Shown: positions 53,187 through 62,495 of the stretch, piece after piece
Layout: each line of letters opens with the position of its first letter
How positions within the stretch are numbered: the first letter of the stretch is position 1
From: Tectiglobus sp965215755
Lineage (GTDB): Bacteria; Pseudomonadota; Alphaproteobacteria; Rhizobiales; Hyphomicrobiaceae
NCBI GenBank assembly: GCA_965215755.1
Contig: OZ244119.1
Location: forward strand, 1,240,001 to 1,304,000
Reading direction: 5' to 3'
Length of the DNA stretch: 64,000 nt
Translations under genes and position numbers: made by a program
The notes under the pieces: model-generated
Database searches by the model: none
Seen by the model: only the letters and a program-made list of their open reading frames with translations
Told to the model about the DNA's origin: nothing

Positions 53187-54838
53187 GGTCGTGTCAAAAC
53201 CTGATTTGATGATGTGTTGAGAGCGGTTGGGCTTGCTCATCTGCGAGTTTATCGGATTTCGGCCCGGCAATCGATTTGCGGCGGTCCAGAAAGCACTGGC
53301 AGCGATGTATTCAACAATGTCGCCAGAATAAGCGTCAAGAACTCCTTGAGCGCGGCTATGAGCGGCCCGATACCAATGATGTTGACCACGCGGGTGAGAT
53401 TGTAAGCCAGAACGGCGAGTGACATTTCCGTCTTCACGTTATGCAGGCGCTTCATCAGGAAGTGGGTGGCTCCCATGCGGGCTTTTATCGTCCCGAACGG
53501 ATGCTCGACTGTCTCGCGGCGCACCCGCATGTAATTTGGATTTTCATCAAGGCGGCGTTGGACGTCCTCCAAAACGTCTTCGTGCTCCCAACGCGAGACG
53601 ACGCGTTGCGCAGCTTCTGTGCACCGCGTCTTGAGTTTACAGCCCGCGCATTGCTTGGTCGTGTATCGTCGGAAGTTCATCCCTACATCGCGCTTATGCG
53701 AGACGAAGACCAAGGCCTCGCCCGCCGGACAAATATAGAAGTCATAGTCAGGAACGTATCTGAAGTCTGCTTTGACAAAGAGGCCTTTGCGCTTGTTGTT
53801 CGAGGTTTGTGGCTTCGGCAATGTAACGATGATGTCTGCCTTGGAGCACTTGAGTATCTCCTCACTTGAGAAGTATCCGCGGTCGGCAACGACATCGAGC
53901 TTCTCGACACCGAGAACTTGTTTGGTCTTCTTCGACATGGCCGCCAGCTGTCCGGTATCATTGCCGCTCTGGACAACATCGTGCGTGACGATCAGATGAT
54001 GCTTGGTGTCGACGGCGGCTTGAACATTGTAGCCGACAACACCCGAGCCACGACCACTCGTTGCCATTGATCGTGCGTCTGGATCGGTTAGCGATATCTG
54101 CTCACCAGATTGTTCCAATCGCTTCTTGTCGATTGCGGCCAGACGGTCCATCTCCTCGTGCAGCTTATCGATCTTCTCATGCAAACGATTAATGCGCATC
54201 GCCCTCGCTTTGGATCGTTCCTGGCGGTCGGCGCTTTCAAGCTGGTGTAGATAGCGCCCGATACTCTCATCGATTTGCGCCAGGCGACGCTTCATCTTGT
54301 TGGTGGTGTAGTTCCGGTCGCGGTTGTTGACCGCCTTGAACTTTGAGCCGTCAATGGCAACGCTCGCCTCGTTCAACAAGCCGATCCGACGACACAGCTC
54401 AACAAACTGCGCGCAGACCTTACGGATGGCGGGACCGTTGTTGCGACGGAACTCGGCAATCGTCTTGTGGTCAGGAACAAGGCGGTCAAGCAGCCACATC
54501 ACCTCGACATTGCGGCCTGCTTCACGTTCCAATCGGCGGCTCGACTGCACGGCATTGAGATAGCCGTAGATGTAGAGCTTGAGCAGGACGGACGGGTGAT
54601 ATGCGGGGCGTCCAGTCTTTTTAGGGTCAACACCGCAGAAGCCAAGACTGCGCAAATCAAGGCTCTCGACATAGGCTTCGACAACGCGGACGGGATTGTT
54701 CTCGTCGATCCAATCCTCAAGGCACTCAGGAAAGAACGTCGCCTGATCTCGTGCCTGTCCTTCGATGAACCGCTTCATGCCATGCCCCCGCAAAGCTATG
54801 CGAGAATCATATCAGCATTCGCGCGTTTCGTAACAGCC
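53187..54838 (-). mobile_element. IS1182-family insertion sequence, copy B
   Basis: A 1.65-kb element with a transposase gene on the minus strand. Imperfect terminal repeats GGTCGTGTCAAAAC (53187-53200) and, on the other strand, GGCTGTTACGAAAC (54824-54837) match at 9 of 14 positions. The left one also matches the end of IS copy A at 12 of 14. No convincing target duplication was found. It begins 16 bases after the PAT gene. Confidence 0.7.
53249..54778 (-). CDS. IS1182-family transposase
   Basis: A 509-residue DDE transposase. DDE residues lie in SVAIDGSKFKAVNNR, LDVVADRGYFSSEE and RRETVEHPFGTIKAR; the cysteine patch CAGCKLKTRC lies in between. It begins MKRFIEGQARDQATFFPE, parallel to the other copy at 40.3 kb, but differs through most of its length, so the two are different IS1182 elements rather than a recent duplication. 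The frame is intact. The ATG at 54778 was preferred to one 15 bases upstream by analogy with the other copy. Confidence 0.92.
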   Translation of the reverse strand: MKRFIEGQARDQATFFPECLEDWIDENNPVRVVEAYVESLDLRSLGFCGVDPKKTGRPAYHPSVLLKLYIYGYLNAVQSSRRLEREAGRNVEVMWLLDRLVPDHKTIAEFRRNNGPAIRKVCAQFVELCRRIGLLNEASVAIDGSKFKAVNNRDRNYTTNKMKRRLAQIDESIGRYLHQLESADRQERSKARAMRINRLHEKIDKLHEEMDRLAAIDKKRLEQSGEQISLTDPDARSMATSGRGSGVVGYNVQAAVDTKHHLIVTHDVVQSGNDTGQLAAMSKKTKQVLGVEKLDVVADRGYFSSEEILKCSKADIIVTLPKPQTSNNKRKGLFVKADFRYVPDYDFYICPAGEALVFVSHKRDVGMNFRRYTTKQCAGCKLKTRCTEAAQRVVSRWEHEDVLEDVQRRLDENPNYMRVRRETVEHPFGTIKARMGATHFLMKRLHNVKTEMSLAVLAYNLTRVVNIIGIGPLIAALKEFLTLILATLLNTSLPVLSGPPQIDCRAEIR

Positions 54839-55018
54839 AGGGTCAAAAGTGGGCTTGTGCGGTGCGCAACAGATGTTCGTAGCTGGTCAGAGCGGACATC
54901 ATCCTGCTCTAACTGCGCTGAAGCGGTGATGTCGAGAATCTCCGTATCCCAGACCACACCAATATATCCCCCCTTACTAAACATCCCGTATTCTGCCACT
55001 CACCTGCTTTACTCAGGG
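54839..55018. repeat. Degenerate repeat tract next to IS copy B
   Basis: Starts with GGGTCAAAAGTGGGCTTGTG, which matches 40126-40145 directly outside the IS1111-type element. Its right half (TATCCCCCCTTACTAAAC at about 54964 and CACCTGCTTTACTCAGGGCG) resembles 41922-41980. It runs into the last codons of the CNNM-type gene. No gene is present. Confidence 0.5.
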
Positions 55019-56112
55019 CGTGTTTTTGGTGGCGAACTTTTTGCCTCATTGGCTGTGGTTGGTTGGCTGGCCGCCCGCTCCTCCAGCTGTTTTCTGCGTT
55101 GGAGAGCACGTAGTCTGGCGACCTTTCGAAGATCGGCAGCCTCATCGTGTTCGTCAACGATTTCGCTTCCGAGCAGGGTCTCAAGCACATCCTCCATGGT
55201 GACCAACCCGGCCGTGCCGCCATAGTCATCCTCTACCAGAGCAATATGCGCGTCACGGTCCAGGAGGAGATCCAGGAGTGCATCGAGATCAGTTTTCTCA
55301 GGCACGCGAGGCAAGTCGCGCACGAAATCTTCGACCTCGCGTTCGCCCTGGTCGTTCAGTGCTGCAACCAAAAGTTCGCGTGTCAGAACGAAGCCGGAGA
55401 CTTGATCGATGGAGTCGCCGGTCACGATCAAGCGGGAGTGAGGAAACGTGTCCCGACCCTGCACAATCGAGGCGACTGTCGCATTCCCGGGAATATGTTC
55501 AATCACGGTTCTCGGTGTCATGACCTCACGCGCCTTGATCTGCGGCAGCCGGAACAGGTTCGTCACCACGCGGGTTTCATCCTCTTCGACGACGCCCTCG
55601 CGCCGGCCGGCATTGGCGAGTGCCGTAATTTCCTCGCGCGAGACCTCTGCAATCGACTTGCCCGAGGTGAGCAGCCGGGTGATCGCCTGGCTCATCCAGA
55701 CAAGCGGCAGCTGCGCAGTAATGAGCACCGGCAATGCCCTGACGGTGAACGGCGTGAGCGCGCGCCAATACGTTGCGCCGAGGGTCTTCGGTATGATTTC
55801 TGACAGGATCAGGATGCCGAGGGTGAGCAATGCAGAAAATACGGCCACTCCGAAGTCATCAAACACCAAGGCAGCCTGGGCGCCGGCGCCGGTCGCGCCA
55901 ACGGTGTGTGCAATGGTGTTGAGTGACAGAATGGCCGCCAGGGGGCGTTCGATGTCTCCGCGCAACTGGCGCAGTTGCTTGGCGACGTCGGGGCGATCTT
56001 TCTCGACCGTTTCGACGTAAGACGGCGTGATGGACAGGAGCACGGCTTCCAGGATGGAGCAGAGAAACGAAACGCCAATGGCAAGCAGGACGAATATGAT
56101 GAGCAAGGTCAT
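55009..56112 (-). CDS. CNNM/CorC-type membrane protein with CBS domains
   Basis: A 367-residue protein: an N-terminal DUF21 membrane domain (LLIIFVLLAIGVSFLCSILE and three more spans to about residue 140) and a pair of CBS domains (about 190-320; VMTPRTVIEHIP, YGGTAGLVTMEDVLETLLGS). The C-terminus is polar. Family members are linked to Mg2+ or Co2+ homeostasis and are often called hemolysin-like; the transported ion here is not established. The transporter-associated CorC_HlyC domain is not evident after the CBS pair, so the protein is shorter than usual. Confidence 0.88.
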   Translation of the reverse strand: MTLLIIFVLLAIGVSFLCSILEAVLLSITPSYVETVEKDRPDVAKQLRQLRGDIERPLAAILSLNTIAHTVGATGAGAQAALVFDDFGVAVFSALLTLGILILSEIIPKTLGATYWRALTPFTVRALPVLITAQLPLVWMSQAITRLLTSGKSIAEVSREEITALANAGRREGVVEEDETRVVTNLFRLPQIKAREVMTPRTVIEHIPGNATVASIVQGRDTFPHSRLIVTGDSIDQVSGFVLTRELLVAALNDQGEREVEDFVRDLPRVPEKTDLDALLDLLLDRDAHIALVEDDYGGTAGLVTMEDVLETLLGSEIVDEHDEAADLRKVARLRALQRRKQLEERAASQPTTANEAKSSPPKTRPE

Positions 56113-56277
56113 TGTCGGGACTTTCCGAAAGCGCCACCAGTTGGCCTGATGTCATTGCGTATGAGATGGGGGGTGATGTCGGGATGTGAATGTTGGGGCC
56201 GGCAGTTGCCTCGCAGGCAGTGATGGCCCTGCAGCAGACAATCCATCCTTGGACCATGCGGATGATGCGTTCAGCTG

Positions 56278-56691
56278 CTAAGTGCGGACGACGTAAACCG
56301 AACACTTGGCGTGCGCAACCACGTGGCTGGCCGTGGTTCCCAGGATGTAGTCTTTGATCCGTGGATTGGCCGAATCCATGACGATGACATCGACATTGCG
56401 GGTCTCAGCGAGTTTGACAATCTCACGATGCACCGCGCCAAGAATAACCAGAGTTTCCAGTTCGATACCTTCGGCGGGGTAGGCCGTGACGAATTTTTGC
56501 AATGCATCGCCCCAGAAAGCCTTGGAGTCGGTAATCATCAAATTGCGTTCCATCTCCGGCGCGACGGTTGCCACCAAGAGTTTGGCATTGCGTCGTCGAG
56601 CCATCGCAACGGCTTCCCAATATGCTGCGGTATTCCATTTCACGTGGCGCAGGTTGATTGGACAAAGGATGAGGTTCGTGTCTCGATGCAT
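56278..56691 (-). CDS. Universal stress protein (UspA family)
   Basis: A 137-residue UspA-fold protein: strand 1 NLILCPINLRHVKWN, VKLAETRNVDVIVMDSANPR and a final ILGTTASHVVAHAKCSVYVV. The ATP-binding GxxGxxxxxxxxGS(T/S)xxxV motif reads as KDYILGTTASHVVAH and lacks part of the glycine pattern, so ATP binding is doubtful. It stands alone upstream of the CNNM gene. Its role in stress survival is inferred from the family. Confidence 0.85.
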   Translation of the reverse strand: MHRDTNLILCPINLRHVKWNTAAYWEAVAMARRRNAKLLVATVAPEMERNLMITDSKAFWGDALQKFVTAYPAEGIELETLVILGAVHREIVKLAETRNVDVIVMDSANPRIKDYILGTTASHVVAHAKCSVYVVRT

Positions 56692-56856
56692 TGGAGTCTC
56701 TCTCGTGACTAGTCAATCAAGCAAATCTTTTCACGACGCAATGTTGCGGACTGTATAACATGAGACGGCCCGATATGTCTGCTGCGATGGGAATACGGAG
56801 CTGGAACAAGTCTTACTGGAATTGCCGTTTTAGAAGGAGTGTGCCCAGTGGGCTAA

Positions 56857-57828
56857 TCAGCCTTCGAGTATGATCCGGGCAAGAGCGATGCCCGATTCAC
56901 CCGCGATGGCATAGAGAAGGTATACGTCCCCGTCCTCTTCGTAGATGGCGGGGTCACGCAGTTGGTTGACATGACCATAGGCCGTACTTCGGATGGACGG
57001 TTCGATCGGTGCGTCTGCGCCTTCCCAAGGAAGTTCGGGGCGAAGTATGGTCACCGGCTTGGACTCGCGCCAGGTTGTCCAGTCGCGTGACAGATCGATC
57101 TTACTGAGCAGGATGCTTTCCGGTGCATCGCCGACCTGCGTCCAGAAGACATAAAGTGTGTCGCCGCGCTGCAGCAAAGCAGCATGGCGCATATCAGGAT
57201 TGAAGATGCGGGAGCCTTCTTCAAAGCCGGTGTAGCCGTCCTGAGACTGGTACAGTTGTCCAGGCATTGCCAACGCATAAACTGCGTCGGGGCGCTTGAA
57301 AACGCGAAAATAAGTGCGGCCCAGAATTTCCGGATGGGCGGTGAAATCAATGCCGTTCTCTGAGACAGCAACCCGCGTCGCTTGTTGCGCGAACGATTCC
57401 AAGCCGTGGAAGTACATGACGATGCGGCGGTCTTCATCGTTGACGTGCACGTCTGGCGAAGCGATGTGAGTGGTTGTTGCTTCGGTGATGAAGTCATGCG
57501 TGCGCTTGCCAGGGACATAGCCAAGGCCGCTTTTGTTTGCCGTTGCGCCACCATCAGCTGGAACGGGTGGAGGTTCTGTCGGGAATAGCGAATCTTTCAG
57601 GTGTAGGCTTCCTGGAACATGCACCTGCCAAGGCCCCGTTAGAGCGTCGGCGTAAGCAAGGCGAATGTACTTTCCCTTGTGGTCGGCAAAGTACAGGTAG
57701 TATCGACCCAACAGGTCTTTGATCCAGTCCGGTACGCGGATCAACGAGGGACCTTGGATGTTGACACCGATTGAAGGGTGGTTGTCGGGTGTTATGATTG
57801 GACCAAGCCGTTCCACATGGACCATCAT
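56857..57828 (-). CDS. Beta-propeller glycoside-hydrolase-like protein
   Basis: A 323-residue protein with repeated blade-like segments (RYYLYFADHKGKYIRLAYAD, RIVMYFHGLESFAQQATRVA, DTLYVFWTQVGDAPESILLS, VYLLYAIAGESGIALARI), as in five-bladed GH43/GH32/GH130-type propellers. Alternating acids in SPDVHVNDEDRR and RDPAIYEEDGD could be part of an active site, but a full catalytic triad was not identified. No signal peptide is present, so it is probably cytoplasmic. GGGGAG precedes the ATG. The substrate is unknown. Confidence 0.7.
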   Translation of the reverse strand: MMVHVERLGPIITPDNHPSIGVNIQGPSLIRVPDWIKDLLGRYYLYFADHKGKYIRLAYADALTGPWQVHVPGSLHLKDSLFPTEPPPVPADGGATANKSGLGYVPGKRTHDFITEATTTHIASPDVHVNDEDRRIVMYFHGLESFAQQATRVAVSENGIDFTAHPEILGRTYFRVFKRPDAVYALAMPGQLYQSQDGYTGFEEGSRIFNPDMRHAALLQRGDTLYVFWTQVGDAPESILLSKIDLSRDWTTWRESKPVTILRPELPWEGADAPIEPSIRSTAYGHVNQLRDPAIYEEDGDVYLLYAIAGESGIALARIILEG

Positions 57829-58094
57829 ATGTTTCTTCTCCCCGGCTAGTGATCTTTAGGTATAAATCTACTGCCAGACTGGAATTACGTTGTCACGTCT
57901 CTGGTTGGGTTGAGCGGGTGACAAGTTTGATGGGACAAATCCGATCCAGATCAGACAAGCGGCCAAGGACGCAGATGGGCAAGCGCAACGGGAGAGTTGA
58001 CCTGAGTTGAATTAAGCTATCCTCGAGCTGGGTATTTGAGCTAGCTTTGTTCGGCGGGCTAACGATCTCCAACAACCACGGGGCCGACCAAGAC

Positions 58095-58577
58095 ATGGGA
58101 TTGATTGAAAACAAGATCGCTCAAATGGGTCACACGCTGCCTGAGCCATTTATATTTCCGAACCCAAATCGAACCGGTTGTGTTGTCGTTGGAGATCTTG
58201 TTCTGGTTTCAGGTCATGGTCGAGATCTGAGTGGCCCCGGCATTAAACCCGTTGGGAAAGTTGGGCAGGACCTTACCGTGGAGGAAGGATACGCCGCCGC
58301 CCGAGCTGTCGCGTTGTCTATGCTTGCGAGCCTGAAACAGGAGCTTGGGGAGCTCGATCGGATTGACCGCGTTGCCCGCTTGTTCGGGATGGTCAACTCC
58401 GCGCCCGGCTTTGATCGAATGCCGGATGTGATCGATGGTGCATCGGACCTTTTCTATGAGTTGTTTGGTCCTGAGAAGGGCCAGCATGCACGTACCGCTA
58501 TCGGCATGTTTGAATTGCCACATGGCATTCCGGTTGAGATCAACGGAGAATTTGCGTTGAAGCGACGAGGTGAATGA
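58095..58577 (+). CDS. RidA-family (YjgF/YER057c) protein
   Basis: A 160-residue member of the RidA superfamily. Features are NRTGCVVVGDLVLVSGHGRD at the N-terminus, the helix EEGYAAARAVALSMLASLKQ and the C-terminal HARTAIGMFELPHGIPVEIN, with the arginine that binds carboxylates. RidA proteins hydrolyse reactive 2-aminoacrylate-type imines. This longer branch (about 155 residues) is common in proteobacteria and often accompanies amino-acid enzymes; here it converges with a class V aminotransferase. The ATG at 58095 is chosen by family length. Confidence 0.85.
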   Translation: MGLIENKIAQMGHTLPEPFIFPNPNRTGCVVVGDLVLVSGHGRDLSGPGIKPVGKVGQDLTVEEGYAAARAVALSMLASLKQELGELDRIDRVARLFGMVNSAPGFDRMPDVIDGASDLFYELFGPEKGQHARTAIGMFELPHGIPVEINGEFALKRRGE

Positions 58578-58625
58578 TCTGTGGTTTCACCGTGTGCTGC
58601 CTGAGTGAGAAGTTGCGGTCATCAT

Positions 58626-58669
58626 AAAAGCCTGAAACTGAAACCTAACAACCAGTTTCAACTTCAGGC
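58626..58669 (-). terminator. Hairpin terminator for the aminotransferase gene
   Basis: Arms 58630-58644 and 58655-58669 pair over 15 bases with two mismatches and a 10-base loop. On the minus strand it is followed by CTTTTAT. It lies 13 bases after the aminotransferase stop and between convergent genes. Confidence 0.7.
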
Positions 58670-58682
58670 CGATGATCAGGAC

Positions 58683-59813
58683 TTAATTCTCCAGCGCATC
58701 AAGTACGTTGGCCAGACGTTCTACGGTGTGGTTCACATCCTGAAGTTTGTCGAGGCCGAATAAGCCAAGCCGGAATGTGGAATAATCCTCTGGCTCGTCA
58801 CACTGGAGTGGCACGCCAGCTGCGACCTGCATGCCGTGGGCGGCAAATGCACTGCCGTTCTGAATGGCTGGATCGTCGGTGTAGCTGACAATAACGCCAG
58901 GCGCTTCAAAGCCGCGGGCTGCGACGCTGGCGAATCCTCTCTGCGCCAAGACTTCCCGGGCACGACGTCCGAGGGATTCCTGCTCTGTGCGCAGTTTGTC
59001 AAAACCGTAATCACGGGTTTCCAGCAGTGTGTCACGGAACCCGGTAAGCGCGTCGGTCGGCATCGTCGAATGATAGGCGTGACCGCCGCCCAAGTAGGCC
59101 TGCATGATCTGATGCCACTTCGCCAGGTCGAGGGCAAAGCTCGAGCTGGTGGTCTCAGCCAATGCTGCGACGGCGGCATCGCTCAGCATGATCAGACCGC
59201 TTGACGGAGAAGAGCTCCAGCCTTTCTGAGGTGCGCTGATCAGAACATCGACGCCTCGTGCGCGCATGTCCACCCAGATTGCACCTGATGCGATGCAGTC
59301 GAGGACGAACAAGCCGCCCACTTCGTGGACGGCGGCAGTGATTGCTTCGATGTACTCGTCTGGAAGCAGGATGCCGGAGGATGTTTCAACATGAGGTGCA
59401 AAGACGACATCAGGTTTGCGGCTCTTAATTTCGCGCACGACGTCTTCGATGGCCGGTGGGGTGAATGGTGCCTGGTGGTAGTCGCCGACCCGGCCCGCCT
59501 TCATGACGAAGGCGTTGTCGGTGATTGTGCCTGCGTCTAGAATTTGTGACCAGCGAAAGGAAAACCAACCGTTGCGGACAATCATGACGTTCTTGTTCGT
59601 GGCGAATTGGCGGGCAACAGCCTCCATGCCGACAGTGCCGCCTCCGGGGACAACAACGACGGATTCGGCCTGGTAGACCTCTTGCAAAGTCGCGTGGATG
59701 TCTCGCATTACGGTCTGGAACCGCTTGGACATGTGATTGAGTGAGCGATCTGTGAAGACGACGGAGAATTCAAGCAGGCCGTCAGGGTCTACTGCAGACG
59801 CGGTATGGGACAT
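58683..59813 (-). CDS. Class V PLP-dependent aminotransferase
   Basis: A 376-residue fold-type I aminotransferase of the AGXT/SGAT group. PLP contacts are VVVVPGGGTVGMEAVA near residue 55, LDCIASGAIWVD (Asp172) and SAPQKGWSSSPS with Lys197 as the Schiff-base lysine. Likely partners are alanine or serine with glyoxylate, or an aminoalkylphosphonate, which sequence alone cannot separate. The N-terminus (LLEFSVVFTDRSLNHMS) is a group feature. The neighbouring RidA protein would fit the protection of PLP enzymes from aminoacrylate. Confidence 0.88.
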   Translation of the reverse strand: MSHTASAVDPDGLLEFSVVFTDRSLNHMSKRFQTVMRDIHATLQEVYQAESVVVVPGGGTVGMEAVARQFATNKNVMIVRNGWFSFRWSQILDAGTITDNAFVMKAGRVGDYHQAPFTPPAIEDVVREIKSRKPDVVFAPHVETSSGILLPDEYIEAITAAVHEVGGLFVLDCIASGAIWVDMRARGVDVLISAPQKGWSSSPSSGLIMLSDAAVAALAETTSSSFALDLAKWHQIMQAYLGGGHAYHSTMPTDALTGFRDTLLETRDYGFDKLRTEQESLGRRAREVLAQRGFASVAARGFEAPGVIVSYTDDPAIQNGSAFAAHGMQVAAGVPLQCDEPEDYSTFRLGLFGLDKLQDVNHTVERLANVLDALEN

Positions 59814-60349
59814 TGTCTTGGCCTTTCAGTTCCGCCGACGTCCTGGGCGGTTCAAAGCGGGGTCGAATTTCGGTTGATGGTTTCTGTTCGGATCACAGGA
59901 CGATTGAGCCGAATGTCCGAATGCAAAGAGATCTCCTCCATAGCAGCAATGATGCTATGTTGGTAACCGTAGACAGCACCACTGGTAGCGCACATCTGAC
60001 GCCTGATCTCCGTTGCAGCACGGCCCGACACAGAGCGACAGAGCCAACCTGCGCCTCAGAATGGCGCATCTCTATTCGGACCTAGAAAGATACCGAACTC
60101 AATACGCAAAGTCGCGCGGTGCCCAAGTGGTGATCTTTTTGGTAAACTTGGGCAGTCCACAATGCGTCGGGCGTCAGTTAAACCTGAGCTAAAGTCTTCT
60201 CTATGAAATCGTATGCCCGTGAAATTTTCAAGGAAAATTTCACGGAGCCGGCAAACTATCTCCTGTTGCCCGCAAGACGAATGATACAAATCCGTTGGTT
60301 CTGAGTGATCTGGCTCCTGACAGGGCAAGCGGCGCGCTATCACAGGTTG
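59814..60349. other. Gene-free stretch with a perfect palindrome
   Basis: 536 bases between the aminotransferase start and the end of the enoyl-CoA hydratase gene. Short open frames on both strands lack ribosome sites and family similarity. Bases 60217-60229 and 60233-60245 form a perfect 13-bp inverted repeat with a 3-base loop (CCGTGAAATTTTC left arm). With no T-run on either side it looks more like a protein-binding site or an mRNA end structure than an intrinsic terminator. Confidence 0.5.
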
Positions 60350-61156
60350 TCATTGAGATTTGCCTCGCTTGATTGCGCTGGCTAGTCCGGCGCTTCGTGC
60401 CGTCTTAAATGCTTCCGTCACATGGCTCAGTTGATGGGTGTCAAAATGGGCGAGCAGTGAATTTCTCATACCCTGCATGTCGAGTGTCCGATTGAGAGAC
60501 CGTTTGACCAGCTTGAGCGCGAACGGCTGCGCATTAGCGATCTGACGCGCCATGGCCAGGGTTTCGTCTTCGAGAATTGCGCGGGGTACGACCTTGTTAA
60601 CCATGCCGACGTCGAAGGCCTCCTGTGCCGGCATGCGCCGTCCCGTGAATAGCAGCTCCTTGGCTTTGCGTGTGCTCATGACCCAGGGATGGACGAGGAC
60701 CTCGACCGCACATGCGCCCAGGGTCTGGCATACAGGATCTGAAAAGAAGGCATCGTCGGAAGCAATGACCAGATCGCACATGTTGGCGACCATAAAGCCA
60801 CCTGCAATACAAGCACCGTGGACCTGGGCTATCGTCGGTTTTGGACAGTCCCAAATCCGCATGGCGCATTCAAAGTAGTACAATTCCTCGTAGGCCCAGC
60901 GTTGCTCGACGGTGAAATCGGCACGGGTCTCGGCAGCCTCTTTCAGGTCATGACCGGCGGAAAAATGATCACCCTTGCCATCGAATATCAGGACGCGAAT
61001 CTCATCATCTGCGACGGCGCGGGCCAGGGCGTCGTCAAGCTCACTTAACAGCAGCTGGCTCTCAGCATTGCGGGCGTCCGGGCGATTGTGGGACAGCCGG
61101 GCAATCAAGCCGTCGACAGTGTAGGCGATGTGTTGATAATTTGGTGTGTCAGTCAT
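60350..61156 (-). CDS. Enoyl-CoA hydratase/isomerase-family protein
   Basis: A 268-residue crotonase-fold protein. The oxyanion-hole segments are GDHFSAGHDLKEAAE (near residue 63) and VHGACIAGGFMVANMCDLVI; the region normally holding the second glutamate reads PVCQTLGACAVEVLVHPWVM. The overall sequence is close to the large EchA-type group annotated as enoyl-CoA hydratase without a known substrate. It is followed by 218 empty bases and then by the TyrA-like gene, on the same strand. The partial protein at 63.6 kb belongs to the same broad family. Confidence 0.86.
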   Translation of the reverse strand: MTDTPNYQHIAYTVDGLIARLSHNRPDARNAESQLLLSELDDALARAVADDEIRVLIFDGKGDHFSAGHDLKEAAETRADFTVEQRWAYEELYYFECAMRIWDCPKPTIAQVHGACIAGGFMVANMCDLVIASDDAFFSDPVCQTLGACAVEVLVHPWVMSTRKAKELLFTGRRMPAQEAFDVGMVNKVVPRAILEDETLAMARQIANAQPFALKLVKRSLNRTLDMQGMRNSLLAHFDTHQLSHVTEAFKTARSAGLASAIKRGKSQ

Positions 61157-61374
61157 GCTGATGTTTCGCCTGCTTGGTCTGGTGTTGAAGGCTGCGAGGT
61201 TCTAGCCTGTGGTGTGGTTCAGCGGAGGTCTGAGCGTCCTCGATCATTTGGGAACGTTTGTCATCGATCGCCTCGAATGATGCTACCTGCGCGTGCTGTG
61301 GTAGGCAAACTGAATGGGGACACCACAATACGCGTCTGCGTGGTATTTTGCCTGGCACTGATTGTCGATCCTGA

Positions 61375-62190
61375 TCATCCAGACAAGGTCCACTCAAATT
61401 CCGAGTGCATCTGCGAAGCAGCGGACAAAGGCTTTTCGTCTTCGAGTTCTCGTCGCACTTCGTCTGCGAGTTTGAAAAACCGATCCCGTACTTGGGCGGC
61501 GTAAGGGTTTTCGCGTTCGATGGCTTGAAACACGCTGGGTGCATCGTAGCGGACCATCTCCGTTGCCTGCATCAATCGCTCAAAGCTCGTCGTTGTCAGA
61601 GTTGTCGGCAGTGGGCCCATGCGCAACAGAACCTTGGCAATCATATGGGTCACACCTTGAACAACCGCCGCCTCTTGATCGTGGTTTTCTGCAGTTGTGA
61701 TGTGGACATTCAGTCGAAGCTTACGGCGCAGGAAGATCCTAACGAGGCGGAGAACCTTTTGTCCTCGTACAGGACAGAGGGCGATATTATGGCCTTCGAT
61801 ACTATCACGTGCACTTTGCGGGCCGAACAACGGATGCGAGCCGATAATGTTCACGGTCGTGGGCAGTGTTGCCAACATCGTTTGGATGGGACCGATCTTA
61901 ACGGAACCAACGTCAATTACGGTGCAACCTGGCCGCAGGTGCGGACGCAAACTGTGAATGGCGTCGGCCAGGCTGCTTACTGGGACGGCGAGTATAATGA
62001 GATCGGATCGACCGATGTCTTCAACTGATCCAGCAATCGCTTGGCCTGGCAGCTGGGGATGACGGCCGCGGTCCAGAACCGGGTCGTTAACGGTTAACGC
62101 TAAATGAGGGGTGAGATGCTGGGCGATCAGCTGCCCAAAGGCGCCAAAGCCCATAAGGCCGACTGTCGAGATTGTAATCTGTGAGGACAT
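61375..62190 (-). CDS. tyrA: Prephenate/arogenate dehydrogenase
   Basis: A 271-residue TyrA-family enzyme for tyrosine biosynthesis, oxidatively decarboxylating prephenate or arogenate. The nucleotide motif is TVGLMGFGAFGQLIAQHL at residue 8, followed by LIILAVPVSSLADAI, TVIDVGSVK and NIIGSHPLFGPQSARDS, which holds the catalytic histidine. The helical domain has TTAENHDQEAAVVQGVTHMI. GGAGC lies before the ATG at 62190, which was preferred over an upstream start. No mutase or ACT domain is fused. Confidence 0.86.
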   Translation of the reverse strand: MSSQITISTVGLMGFGAFGQLIAQHLTPHLALTVNDPVLDRGRHPQLPGQAIAGSVEDIGRSDLIILAVPVSSLADAIHSLRPHLRPGCTVIDVGSVKIGPIQTMLATLPTTVNIIGSHPLFGPQSARDSIEGHNIALCPVRGQKVLRLVRIFLRRKLRLNVHITTAENHDQEAAVVQGVTHMIAKVLLRMGPLPTTLTTTSFERLMQATEMVRYDAPSVFQAIERENPYAAQVRDRFFKLADEVRRELEDEKPLSAASQMHSEFEWTLSG

Positions 62191-62495
62191 TCTAAAGCTC
62201 CGGTGATGCCGCGATACCGGATGCCTGTCTGTAATCAACCGCCGGAACGCGGCGGTTGAATGTGCAAGAGGATGCGCCCGCCGTTATTTTGACGGCAGAT
62301 AATAAACGCTCGCTGGTGACTGCAGAGGATTGCACATGCGCTCTCTAAAGCGTGCATGCTCAGGCTTGTCAAGCAAAGTGGCCACCAATGTTGTTGCCGC
62401 CCGATAAATCCGGTCGGCGTTTGACCTGTATCAATGCAGTCATATGTGCGTTGCACATGCTGGGTTATCGGACCAAGGGTGTGTTGGGAGGGACT
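62191..62495. promoter_or_regulatory. Divergent promoter region between tyrA and ppk2 with a hairpin
   Basis: 305 bases between divergent genes. A perfect 10-bp inverted repeat (62235-62244 and 62250-62259, loop GAACG) lies 45 bases from the tyrA start and would be in its leader. No clear -35/-10 pair was chosen and no other gene is present. Confidence 0.45.

Noticed and set aside
59813..60343. Open frames of 90 and 95 codons on opposite strands upstream of the aminotransferase
   Set aside because: No ribosome sites, low-complexity translation and no similarity; the palindrome lies within one of them.
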